Assembly (NCBI GenBank): GCA_047623825.1
Contig: JBLHOS010000086.1
Coordinates: forward strand, 1 to 12,296
Direction: 5' to 3'
DNA length: 12,296 nucleotides
From: JBLHOS01 sp047623825
Lineage (GTDB): Bacteria; Pseudomonadota; Alphaproteobacteria; Rhodobacterales; Rhodobacteraceae
This document shows, in pieces, positions 1 through 7,308 of the stretch (its first letter is position 1; each line of letters begins with the position of its first letter). The position numbers and the translations under genes are program-made. Below the pieces are notes generated by a model, which worked only from the letters and a program-made list of their open reading frames with translations, had not been told where the DNA came from and ran no database searches.

Positions 1-25
1 ATTTAAGGCTGGAACAGGGACAAAA

Positions 26-964
26 ATGACGCGGGGAACACGATTGGTAGTGGCAGCGCTTTTGGCGCTGTCCGCTTGCACCCAAGTGCCGGGCGTTGAT
101 ATGTCTCCGCGTCCGGTCATTCGTGATCCGTCGGTCCTCTCTGCCCCTGAGCCATCTGCCGAAAGCCAATCGTTCGCACGCTACTATTCTGGCGTGCAAT
201 CGCGGCTTTTGGCGCAAGGGCTATTGCGCACAGATGGCGGCGGGCCTGACACACCCGTTACGCAACGCATTCTGGTTGAGAACTTTGAGCGGATTGCGCT
301 TTTTGATGAATATACCCTGCGTAACGGGCGATTTGTGGCGCAAGAAACACCATCGCGCTTGCGTCGGTGGGCCGATCCCGTGCGCGTTCAGCCGTCCTTT
401 GGCGCGTCGGTCGATGCCGAGACACGCACCACCGATATCGCCATTTTGGACGCCTATTCACAGCGCTTGGCCCGGGTCAGTCGCCATCCGATCCGGCAAG
501 TGTCGTCGGGTGGGAATTTCCACGTTCTGTACCTGAACCGGGATGAGCAGCGCGGCGCCGGCCCGTTGTTGCGCCAATTGTTGCCAGACATCGGTGAGGC
601 AACGATCCGAGCGATTACCAGCTTGCCACGCTTTACTTTTTGCTCGGTCTTTTCGTTTTCCTCACCGGTTGAGCCATCGACCTATGTGGCAGCGATCGCG
701 ATCATTCGAACCGAGCATCCCGATCTCTTGCGTCGCTCGTGCATTCACGAAGAGGTCGCCCAAGGCCTGGGCTTGCCCAATGACAGCGCCTTTGCGCGCC
801 CTTCAATCTTCAATGATGACGAAGAGTTTGCGTTGCTGACCACCCATGATGAGCTGCTTTTGCGCATGCTTTACGACCCGCGCCTTTCGCCCGGGATGCA
901 ACCTGATCAAGCCCGACCTATATTGCGTGTCATCGCACAAGGGTTGGTCGCGGGGCCTGGTTAA
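26..964 (+). CDS. DUF2927 domain lipoprotein
   Basis: 312-residue protein of unknown biochemical role, probably anchored to a membrane on the periplasmic side. The N-terminus is a lipoprotein signal peptide: basic start, hydrophobic stretch at residues 7-16 and lipobox L15-S16-A17-C18. The region from about residue 75 to 290 matches the DUF2927 family, which is common in Rhodobacterales. Its most characteristic block is Cys239 followed by His241-Glu242-Glu243, a Gly-Leu-Gly-Leu-Pro-Asn-Asp run and then a Ser-Ile-Phe-Asn-Asp block near 260-264. The HEE piece recalls zinc peptidases, but a third ligand is not obvious and metal binding is conjecture. ATG 26 is supported by AGGGA at 16-20, five bases upstream. 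The stop lies 39 bases before the SPFH gene, so co-transcription is plausible. The family call is firm; no function is claimed. Confidence 0.85.
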   Translation: MTRGTRLVVAALLALSACTQVPGVDMSPRPVIRDPSVLSAPEPSAESQSFARYYSGVQSRLLAQGLLRTDGGGPDTPVTQRILVENFERIALFDEYTLRNGRFVAQETPSRLRRWADPVRVQPSFGASVDAETRTTDIAILDAYSQRLARVSRHPIRQVSSGGNFHVLYLNRDEQRGAGPLLRQLLPDIGEATIRAITSLPRFTFCSVFSFSSPVEPSTYVAAIAIIRTEHPDLLRRSCIHEEVAQGLGLPNDSAFARPSIFNDDEEFALLTTHDELLLRMLYDPRLSPGMQPDQARPILRVIAQGLVAGPG

Positions 965-987
965 GGCCGCCACCCCAATTTGTTTTC

Positions 988-994
988 AGAAGGA
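988..994 (+). promoter_or_regulatory. Ribosome binding site of the SPFH gene
   Basis: AGAAGGA lies nine bases before ATG 1004. It decides the start: an in-frame TTG at 980 would add eight residues but would place this Shine-Dalgarno inside the coding region. Confidence 0.65.
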
Positions 995-1003
995 CCCCTA
1001 CCC

Positions 1004-2128
1004 ATGTCTATTTTTGATTTTCTCAGCGGCCAATTTATCGACGTCATACATTGGACCGATGACACCCGTGACACCATGGTCTGGCGTTTTGAGCGTCAGG
1101 GACATGAGATCAAATACGGCGCCAAGCTGACGGTCCGCGAAGGCCAGGCCGCCGTGTTCATTCATGAAGGCCAGATGGCGGATGTGTTCACGCCCGGTCT
1201 TTATATACTTGAAACCAACAACATGCCGATCATGACCAATCTTCAGCATTGGGATCATGGTTTCCGCTCGCCGTTCAAGTCAGAGATCTATTTCGTCAAC
1301 ACCACCCGGTTTGCAGATCTGAAATGGGGCACTAAGAACCCGATCATGCTGCGCGATCCAGAATTTGGCCCAACCCGTATTCGCGCCTTTGGCACCTATT
1401 CAGTTAAGGTCAAGGACGCCGCCAAGTTCATGACTGAGATCGTCGGAACCGATGGTGAATTCACCATGGATGAGATCAGTTTCCAGATCCGCAACATCAT
1501 CGTACAGGAATTTTCGCGCGTGGTCGCAAGCTCAGGCATCCCGGTGCTGGATATGGCTGCCAACACAGCCGATCTGGGTAAACTGGTTGCCGCACAAATC
1601 GCGGGCACCTTGGATCAGTACGGACTGATACTACCCGAGCTTTATGTCGAGAACGTCTCATTGCCGCCCGCGGTTGAAGCTGCCCTTGATAAGCGGACCT
1701 CGATGGGCATCGTGGGCGATCTGGGCAAATACACCCAATTCTCAGCGGCCGAAGCGATGACTTCTGCGGCCAACAACCCGGGCGGCGGTGGCGGCATGGG
1801 GGCCGGTCTTGGTATGGGGATGGGCATGGCGATGGCAAACCAAATGGCAAATATGGGGCCCTGGGGTGCAGCACCGGCGGCCACCCAACCAGCAGCCGCC
1901 GCACCACCTCCGCCCCCGGTTGAACATGTCTGGCACATTGCCAAAAACGGCGAAACCAAGGGTCCGTTTTCCAAGGCAAGTTTGGGCCAGATGGCCGCCG
2001 ATGGCCGCCTGAGCCGAGACAGCCTTGTCTGGACAGCCGGACAAGACGGCTGGATCAAGGCCGACGATATTCGAGAGTTGGCACAACTGTTCACGATCTT
2101 GCCACCGCCACCGCCACCCGGGGTCTGA
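1004..2128 (+). CDS. SPFH-domain (YdjI/virion core-like) protein with C-terminal GYF_2 domain
   Basis: 374 residues. Residues about 25-240 form an SPFH (stomatin/prohibitin/flotillin) module of the subfamily often labelled 'virion core protein' or YdjI-like. There is no transmembrane segment, so membrane association would be peripheral or through a partner. Residues 259-285 are a Gly/Met-rich low-complexity linker and 287-305 an Ala/Pro-rich stretch. Residues about 308-358 fit a GYF_2 domain (Trp310-His-Ile start, Lys-Gly-Pro-Phe at 319-322, Trp350 near the end), probably a peptide-binding module. The protein ends in a poly-proline tail (367-372). The next gene encodes a zinc-ribbon membrane protein, matching the Bacillus YdjI/YdjG pairing, where the SPFH protein scaffolds a PspA-type envelope-stress response. 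Transfer of that role to this organism is inference, as no pspA is visible here. Confidence 0.88.
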   Translation: MSIFDFLSGQFIDVIHWTDDTRDTMVWRFERQGHEIKYGAKLTVREGQAAVFIHEGQMADVFTPGLYILETNNMPIMTNLQHWDHGFRSPFKSEIYFVNTTRFADLKWGTKNPIMLRDPEFGPTRIRAFGTYSVKVKDAAKFMTEIVGTDGEFTMDEISFQIRNIIVQEFSRVVASSGIPVLDMAANTADLGKLVAAQIAGTLDQYGLILPELYVENVSLPPAVEAALDKRTSMGIVGDLGKYTQFSAAEAMTSAANNPGGGGGMGAGLGMGMGMAMANQMANMGPWGAAPAATQPAAAAPPPPPVEHVWHIAKNGETKGPFSKASLGQMAADGRLSRDSLVWTAGQDGWIKADDIRELAQLFTILPPPPPPGV

Positions 2129-2198
2129 GCCGTTGCCTGCCCCGCGCACCTGAACCCTTTTTCTTGGTCCAAATACTCATGATCCTAGGCTGACCCAC

Positions 2199-3320
2199 AT
2201 GTCCGACACCGCTTCGCTTGACGCCGCCCCAAAACAGCAGGAACACCGCTTTCCTTGCGACAATTGCGGGGCCGATTTTCGGTTTGATCCCGCGCAGGGT
2301 AAGCTGATCTGCGATCATTGCGGCAATGAACAAGCAATGGCCGGCGGCCCGTGGAAAGGTTCAGCGATCCGAGAGTTAGATTTTCGCACTGCCGTGCGCG
2401 ATCAACTGCCACACGCCGAAATGGAGGAAACTCGGGTCCTGTCATGCCCCAATTGCGGCGCGCAGGTTGAGTTCAGCCCCGATGTGCACGCTGCCGAATG
2501 CCCATTTTGTGCAACACCTGTGGTCACCGACACCGGCAAGCATCGCCACATAAAACCCAAGGGCTTGTTGCCGTTTGCGGTCGATGAACCGACCGCCCAT
2601 GATGCGATGAACGCTTGGCTGGGTAAGCTGTGGTTTGCCCCAAGCGGATTGCAGGAATATGCCCGCAAAGGGCGCAAGATGTCTGGGATCTATGTCCCAT
2701 ATTGGACGTTTGATGCCGACACAAAATCTGCATATCGCGGGCAACGCGGCACGGTTTATTATGAAACCCGCACTGTTCATCGCAACGGTAAATCCCAAAC
2801 GGTTCAGGTCCAAAAGGTCCGTTGGAACAACGTCTCTGGTCGGGTACAGCGCTTTTTTGATGACGTGTTGATCCTCGCCTCAAAATCCTTGCCAAAATCT
2901 TACACTGACAATCTGGCGCCGTGGGATCTGACGTCGTTGGAACCCTATAGCCCTGAATATCTGGCGGGCTTTCGGGCAGAGGGCTACACCGTGGAGCTGG
3001 ACCAAGGCTTTGATGAAGGGCGTGAGATCATGGACCGCAAGATCGCCCGCGACATCCGGTTTGATATCGGCGGGGATCGCCAACGCATTGATCAAGTCGA
3101 TACAAACGTATCGGACATCACATTTAAACACGTCCTGCTGCCGGTCTGGCTGGCCGCCTACAAATACAGCGGCGAAAGCTATAGGTTTGTGGTGAATGGG
3201 CAATCGGGAAAGGTTCAGGGAGAGCGTCCTTGGTCAGTCTGGAAGATCGCATTTGCGGTCCTCGCTGCCCTGATCGTGGCAGGAACGGTGGGGTATTTCT
3301 ATGCCCAGACCCAGATATAG
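2199..3320 (+). CDS. Membrane-anchored double zinc-ribbon protein (YdjG-like)
   Basis: 373 residues. Two CxxC...CxxC zinc ribbons lie at the N-terminus: Cys20/Cys23 with Cys38/Cys41, and Cys83/Cys86 with Cys101/Cys104. A long soluble region follows, with aromatic-rich segments (about 160-190 and 310-335), then a single transmembrane helix at about 348-368 and a very short tail, so the bulk should face the cytoplasm. Such proteins are often annotated 'TFIIB-type zinc ribbon' or, misleadingly, 'primosomal protein N''; there are no helicase motifs. It follows the SPFH gene by 70 bases, the same pairing as ydjG/ydjI in Bacillus, and probably tethers the SPFH scaffold to the membrane (inference). 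ATG 2199 gives the complete first ribbon; the Shine-Dalgarno is weak. Confidence 0.85.
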   Translation: MSDTASLDAAPKQQEHRFPCDNCGADFRFDPAQGKLICDHCGNEQAMAGGPWKGSAIRELDFRTAVRDQLPHAEMEETRVLSCPNCGAQVEFSPDVHAAECPFCATPVVTDTGKHRHIKPKGLLPFAVDEPTAHDAMNAWLGKLWFAPSGLQEYARKGRKMSGIYVPYWTFDADTKSAYRGQRGTVYYETRTVHRNGKSQTVQVQKVRWNNVSGRVQRFFDDVLILASKSLPKSYTDNLAPWDLTSLEPYSPEYLAGFRAEGYTVELDQGFDEGREIMDRKIARDIRFDIGGDRQRIDQVDTNVSDITFKHVLLPVWLAAYKYSGESYRFVVNGQSGKVQGERPWSVWKIAFAVLAALIVAGTVGYFYAQTQI

Positions 3321-3372
3321 CCCCAGATTTGCGCAACAAATTGACCTGCCTGCTGAAGCGTCTTTGCGGCGG

Positions 3373-3400
3373 TTGCAGCTACCGATATTCTGTCTATTAA
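3373..3400 (+). promoter_or_regulatory. Candidate sigma70-type promoter for the sugar kinase-dtd pair
   Basis: TTGCAG (3373-3378) and TATTAA (3395-3400) are separated by 16 bases in the 137-base gap before the kinase. A direct repeat of AACTGG at 3399-3404 and 3411-3416 (12-base period) overlaps the end of the -10 box and the likely transcription start, where an operator could sit. This was found by eye only; the rest of the gap shows nothing else recognisable. Confidence 0.35.
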
Positions 3401-3457
3401 CTGGAATAATAACTGGCGCCCGGCTAGGACTGTCCCGAGATGATGAGAGGCCCAAAA

Positions 3458-4384
3458 ATGATCCTGTGCTGCGGAGAAGCCCTAGTTGATATGCTGCCCC
3501 GGCAGACACCAGATGGCGAAGCGGCCTTTGCACCGCACGCAGGCGGCGCTGTGTTTAATACCGCAATCGCTTTGGGACGTTTGGGTCTGAACGCCGGCTT
3601 GTTTACCGGCCTTTCGGATGATTTATTTGGAATCGTTTTGACCGACGCCCTGTCAGCAAGCAATGTGGGCAGCCAATTGGCCGCCCGCTCAGACCGACCC
3701 ACAACGCTGGCCTTTGTGAAGCTGACTAACGGTCAGGCGGAATATACGTTCTATGATGAAAATACCGCTGGCCGGATGCTGCAAGAGGCCGACCTGCCAA
3801 CAGATCTAGGCAGTGTGGATACGCTGTTCTTTGGTGGGATCAGTCTGGCGGTTGAACCTTGCGCGCAGGCCTATGAGGCGTTGTGCCTACGTGAGGCCGC
3901 AAACTGCGTGATCATGATTGACCCAAATATCCGCCCCGGATTTATCAAAAACGCCGCGGCCTACCGCGCACGGATCGACCGGATGATCGCAGTCAGCGAT
4001 ATCGTGAAACTGTCTGATGAAGATCTGGTTTGGCTGCGCGACGACGGTGATCTGGCAATGCTGGCCCGCCAGATCCTGGATCAGGGTGCCAAGATGGTTT
4101 GCGTAACCGAAGGGGCGCAAGGCGTCACCGCGTATACTGCCCAGCAGACTGTGCGCGTCGCCGCAGCGCAGGTTGAGGTTGTTGATACGGTTGGGGCTGG
4201 CGACACATTTAATGCGGGTGTGATGGCGTCGCTGTCGCACTTGGGCCTGCTCAGCAAATCTGCCTTGGCAGATGGCTTGAGCGCAGAGGCAATCACGACG
4301 TCCCTCACGTTTGGGGCACGGGTCGCCGCAGTTACTGTCAGCCGTGCAGGTGCAAACCCGCCTTGGGCCGCGGAGCTGGAATGA
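3458..4384 (+). CDS. PfkB-family carbohydrate kinase (fructokinase-like)
   Basis: 308 residues, normal for the ribokinase/PfkB family, which transfers phosphate from ATP to a sugar hydroxyl in the cytoplasm. Visible family marks are the N-terminal Gly-Glu-Ala-Leu-Val-Asp motif (6-11), a Gly-Gly-Ala-Val-Phe-Asn motif (29-34) that contacts sugar, and the signature Asp243-Thr-Val-Gly-Ala-Gly-Asp-Thr-Phe (243-251) with catalytic base Asp249 and its anion hole. The N-terminal pattern is closest to bacterial fructokinases, but substrate cannot be fixed from sequence by eye. ATG 3458 is chosen over in-frame ATGs at 3440 and 3443 because GAGAGG at 3445-3450 lies seven bases ahead and the family N-terminus begins here. 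Its TGA overlaps the ATG of dtd in ATGA, so the two are translationally coupled. Confidence 0.9.
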   Translation: MILCCGEALVDMLPRQTPDGEAAFAPHAGGAVFNTAIALGRLGLNAGLFTGLSDDLFGIVLTDALSASNVGSQLAARSDRPTTLAFVKLTNGQAEYTFYDENTAGRMLQEADLPTDLGSVDTLFFGGISLAVEPCAQAYEALCLREAANCVIMIDPNIRPGFIKNAAAYRARIDRMIAVSDIVKLSDEDLVWLRDDGDLAMLARQILDQGAKMVCVTEGAQGVTAYTAQQTVRVAAAQVEVVDTVGAGDTFNAGVMASLSHLGLLSKSALADGLSAEAITTSLTFGARVAAVTVSRAGANPPWAAELE

Positions 4385-4818
4385 GAGCGCTTTTACAACG
4401 GGTAAAATCCGCCTCTGTCGATGTGGCAGGCCAACGTATTGCCGCGATCGACGACGGTTTGTTGATCTTCATCTGTGCAATGGCCGGCGACACGCCGGCG
4501 CAGGCCGAAGCGATGGCTGCCAAAATCGCCAAGACCCGCATCTTCAAAGATGAGGCGGGTAAGATGAACCGCTCTGTCACCGATGTCTTGAGCAGCGCAC
4601 TGGTGGTCAGCCAATTCACCTTGGCCGCCGATACGTCGCGCGGCAACAGACCGGGGTTTTCGGCGGCCGCATGCCCAGAGCTGGGTGAGCAGTTGTATCT
4701 GCATTTTGCACAGGCACTTAGCGCGCTTGGCCTGCCAGTTCAGACTGGGCAATTTGGTGCAGATATGTCCGTGGCGCTGATCAATGATGGGCCCGTTACT
4801 ATTTGGCTTGAAAATTAA
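4381..4818 (+). CDS. dtd: D-aminoacyl-tRNA deacylase
   Basis: 145 residues, full length for Dtd, the cytoplasmic proofreading enzyme that hydrolyses D-amino acids (and misacylated glycine) from tRNA. Diagnostic motifs are present: Ser77-Gln-Phe-Thr-Leu-Ala at 77-82, and Asn135-Asp-Gly-Pro-Val-Thr at 135-140 carrying the Gly-cisPro pair that enforces chiral selection. The N-terminal Met-Arg-Ala-Leu-Leu-Gln-Arg-Val is also typical. ATG 4381 overlaps the preceding kinase stop (ATGA, 4381-4384); a GTG 18 bases earlier is in frame but unnecessary. Pairing with a sugar kinase has no obvious metabolic logic and probably reflects a housekeeping operon. Confidence 0.96.
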   Translation: MRALLQRVKSASVDVAGQRIAAIDDGLLIFICAMAGDTPAQAEAMAAKIAKTRIFKDEAGKMNRSVTDVLSSALVVSQFTLAADTSRGNRPGFSAAACPELGEQLYLHFAQALSALGLPVQTGQFGADMSVALINDGPVTIWLEN

Positions 4819-4819
4819 G

Positions 4820-4854
4820 CGCTTTGGGCAGTTTCTTTCGCCCCTGCCCCAGCG
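4820..4854 (+). terminator. Hairpin after dtd, possible terminator
   Basis: GGGCAG (4826-4831) pairs with CTGCCC (4844-4849) across a 12-base loop. An outer CGCT (4820-4823) / AGCG (4851-4854) extends the stem after a small asymmetric bulge. It begins two bases after the dtd stop. There is no U-tract, so it is at best a weak intrinsic terminator or an mRNA-stabilising structure. Confidence 0.35.
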
Positions 4855-4896
4855 AATTCTTGATGGCAGGTTGCAAACGCCCCCATCTACAGATCA

Positions 4897-4924
4897 TTGC
4901 GCTCTGCAATTCAGTCGCTAGGGT
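4897..4924 (+). promoter_or_regulatory. Weak promoter candidate ahead of the ATP-grasp cassette
   Basis: TTGCGC (4897-4902) and TAGGGT (4919-4924) are 16 bases apart, just before ATG 4931. The 112-base gap between dtd and the cassette is the only sizeable space upstream of these four genes, so a promoter is expected here. The match is poor, however, and the very short leader it would give is a mark against it. Confidence 0.18.
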
Positions 4925-4930
4925 AGTCGT

Positions 4931-6358
4931 ATGACGGATAGTTTAAAGTTCTTTGACGAAATGCTCGGCACCGGTACCGGGCCGCGCCCGCCCTACGGCC
5001 GATATGACGCCTGGTTCCAGTCTGAGGACTTGCGAGAGCTGCGCAAGAAGTCGACCGAGGCTGAGCGATTTTTCAGGCGAACTGGCATCACCTTCAACGT
5101 CTACGGCCAAAATGAGGCTGATGAGCGGCTAATCCCGTTTGATATTGTGCCACGCATCATCTCAGCGCGAGAATGGGCGCGTCTGACCAAAGGAATTGAG
5201 CAGCGAGTCCGTGCGATCAATGCGTTTTTATATGACATCTATCACCGGCAAGAGATCCTGCGCGCAGGCCGCGTGCCCAAAGAGCTGATTGAGCGGAACG
5301 TCGCGTTCTTGCCGCAGATGATCGGGGTCTCGCCACCGGGCGGCATCTACACCCATATCGTCGGCACTGATCTGGTACGTACCGGCGAAGATGATTTCTA
5401 CGTTCTGGAAGACAATGCGCGCACGCCCTCTGGTGTCAGCTATATGCTGGAGAACCGTGAGACCATGCTGCAGATGTTCCCAGAGCTGTTCAGCAAGATC
5501 AAAGTGCGCGAAGTGTCGGATTACCCGGTGCAATTGCGCCGCTCACTTGCCGCCTGCTCTCCAAATAAATCAAGCGGCGGATGCACAGTCGCGGTCCTGA
5601 CACCCGGGATCCATAATTCAGCCTATTTTGAGCACGCGTTTCTGGCCGACCACATGGGCGTGGAATTGGTGGAAGGTCACGATTTGCGGGTGGTTGATGG
5701 GCGTATCGCGATGCGCACAACCCGTGGTTATCAGGCGATTGACGTCCTTTATCGTCGAGTTGACGACGATTTTCTGGACCCTTTGAATTTCAATCCATCC
5801 AGCATGCTGGGTGTACCCGGCATCATGGATGTGTACCGTTCGGGTGGGATCACCATAGCCAACGCACCCGGTACTGGCATTGCAGATGACAAAGCGATCT
5901 ACAGCTACATCCCTGAAATCATTGAGTTCTATACCGGTGAAAAGGCGATCCTGAAGAATGTGCCAACGTGGCGCTGTAGTGAAGCCGACGCCCTGGCCTA
6001 TGTGCTGAATCATCTGGATGAGCTGGTCGTCAAAGAGGTCCACGGCTCTGGTGGATATGGCATGTTGGTGGGGCCTGCTGCATCCAAAAAAGAGCTGGCA
6101 GCATTTCGCGCCAAGCTGACAGCGCGCCCGTCCAACTATATCGCACAGCCAACATTGGCGCTATCGACGGTGCCGATCCTGACGCAAAAGGGACTGGCAC
6201 CGCGCCATGTCGATCTTCGGCCCTTCGTTTTGATGTCACCCGATAAGATCCAGATCACACCGGGTGGCCTGACGCGCGTGGCACTAAAACAAGGGTCACT
6301 TGTTGTGAATTCGTCCCAAGGTGGCGGCACCAAGGACACTTGGGTTTTGGAGGAGTAG
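4931..6358 (+). CDS. Circularly permuted ATP-grasp type 2 family protein (COG2308)
   Basis: 475 residues, the usual size of the circularly permuted ATP-grasp (CPA) family formerly DUF404/DUF407. ATP-grasp enzymes activate a carboxylate with ATP and join it to an amine, thiol or hydroxyl; this family is predicted to form amide or peptide bonds on an unknown substrate. Key blocks are Val-Leu-Glu-Asp-Asn-Ala-Arg-Thr-Pro-Ser-Gly (158-168), a glycine-rich loop after Val-Val-Lys-Glu (366-378), Arg-His-Val-Asp-Leu-Arg (425-430) and the C-terminal Asn-Ser-Ser-Gln-Gly-Gly-Gly-Thr-Lys-Asp-Thr-Trp block (460-471). These are hallmark positions, so the enzyme appears intact. It is the first of four genes; the next begins five bases after its stop and uses a Shine-Dalgarno inside this gene's last codons. 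The start at ATG 4931 has only a weak GGG-type site. Confidence 0.93.
   Translation: MTDSLKFFDEMLGTGTGPRPPYGRYDAWFQSEDLRELRKKSTEAERFFRRTGITFNVYGQNEADERLIPFDIVPRIISAREWARLTKGIEQRVRAINAFLYDIYHRQEILRAGRVPKELIERNVAFLPQMIGVSPPGGIYTHIVGTDLVRTGEDDFYVLEDNARTPSGVSYMLENRETMLQMFPELFSKIKVREVSDYPVQLRRSLAACSPNKSSGGCTVAVLTPGIHNSAYFEHAFLADHMGVELVEGHDLRVVDGRIAMRTTRGYQAIDVLYRRVDDDFLDPLNFNPSSMLGVPGIMDVYRSGGITIANAPGTGIADDKAIYSYIPEIIEFYTGEKAILKNVPTWRCSEADALAYVLNHLDELVVKEVHGSGGYGMLVGPAASKKELAAFRAKLTARPSNYIAQPTLALSTVPILTQKGLAPRHVDLRPFVLMSPDKIQITPGGLTRVALKQGSLVVNSSQGGGTKDTWVLEE
6349..6355 (+). promoter_or_regulatory. Ribosome binding site of the alpha-E gene
   Basis: GGAGGAG lies immediately before the ATP-grasp stop codon and eight bases before ATG 6364. 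It fixes the alpha-E start, rejecting an upstream in-frame codon at 6340, and ties translation of the two genes together. Confidence 0.75.
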
Positions 6359-6363
6359 CGGCC

Positions 6364-7305
6364 ATGCTGGGAAAAACAGCAGGTGGTCTGTTTTGGATGT
6401 TCCGACATCTGGAGCGCTCAGAAAATACCGCACGCCTGATCGAGGCGGGGTTTCGGATTGCTCTGACGCGCCCCGATGGGGCCGATGATGAATGGGCCAG
6501 CGTCTTGCAAACTGCAGCGGTCGCGCGCATCTACAGGGCTCGCCACGACAGTGTCGATGGCCCCAGTGTGGTCGACTTTTTGTTGCGTGACACGACCAAT
6601 CCATCGTCGGTTCTGTCGGCTATTTCCAGTGCCCGGCAAAACGCCAGACTGGTGCGAACCGCCCTAACCCGAGAGGTGTGGGAGGCCGTGAACGACACGT
6701 TCATGATCCTTAAACAAACACTTTCTCGGCCAATCCGAGAGCGTGATCTGCCCGAAGTTCTGGGTATGATCCGGCAACAAAGCGCGCTGGTTAGCGGCGC
6801 CTTGCATGGCACGATGCTGCGCAATGACGGCTTTGACTTTACCCGTCTGGGAACATTTCTGGAGCGGGCCGACAACACCGCGCGGATTTTGGATGTGAAA
6901 TACTATGTATTACTGCCTTCGATCAGTCAGATCGGCAGTTCGCTGGACAATGTGCAATGGGAAACGATCCTGCGCTCAGTCTCTGGCCAACGATCATTCA
7001 GGTGGGTCAATGGTGGCGAAACTTCACCCAAGGGTATCGCCAATTTCCTGATATTTGATCCGCGCATGCCAAGGTCATTGGCGTTCTCGGTCAACAAGAT
7101 CGGAACCAATCTAAGCTATCTGGCAGAGGAATACGGAACCCGTCACACTTGCCATGAGATGGCTGATGAATTGAATGGCCGGTTGGTGCATACCAACATT
7201 GAGAGAGTTTTTGAGGACGGACTTCATGAATTCATCACGGAGTTTGTGCGTGACTTGTCCGCCATTGGCGCACAGATCAATCATGATTACAGGTTCCTTG
7301 GATAA
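6364..7305 (+). CDS. Alpha-E domain-containing protein (COG2307, DUF403)
   Basis: 313 residues, the standard length of alpha-E proteins. These are all-helical proteins found almost only beside CPA ATP-grasp genes and thought to act with them as a partner or part of a complex; no reaction has been assigned. The N-terminus carries the typical motif of Leu-Phe-Trp, Arg, Glu-Arg-Ser-Glu-Asn-Thr-Ala-Arg (roughly residues 9-24). A related block, Leu-Glu-Arg-Ala-Asp-Asn-Thr-Ala-Arg, recurs near 166-174, suggesting internal duplication of a helical unit. No signal peptide or convincing membrane segment is visible, so it should be cytoplasmic. The gene starts five bases after the ATP-grasp stop and ends three bases before the transglutaminase-like gene, so all are in one operon. 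Confidence 0.92.
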   Translation: MLGKTAGGLFWMFRHLERSENTARLIEAGFRIALTRPDGADDEWASVLQTAAVARIYRARHDSVDGPSVVDFLLRDTTNPSSVLSAISSARQNARLVRTALTREVWEAVNDTFMILKQTLSRPIRERDLPEVLGMIRQQSALVSGALHGTMLRNDGFDFTRLGTFLERADNTARILDVKYYVLLPSISQIGSSLDNVQWETILRSVSGQRSFRWVNGGETSPKGIANFLIFDPRMPRSLAFSVNKIGTNLSYLAEEYGTRHTCHEMADELNGRLVHTNIERVFEDGLHEFITEFVRDLSAIGAQINHDYRFLG

Positions 7306-7308
7306 AAC

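Noticed and set aside
1789..1850. GGC/ATG-rich repetitive DNA as a possible tandem repeat or regulatory element
   Set aside because: It encodes the Gly/Met linker of the SPFH protein in frame and needs no other explanation.
1497..2172. Long antisense frames (160 and 176 codons) opposite the SPFH gene
   Set aside because: They mirror the Gly/Met and Ala/Pro low-complexity coding region; the predicted proteins are Pro/Cys/Arg-rich and match no family.
2164..2191. TTGGTC-N16-TAGGCT as a promoter for the zinc-ribbon gene
   Set aside because: A poor -10 match that would leave a leader of only a base or two; the 70-base gap fits co-transcription with the SPFH gene better.
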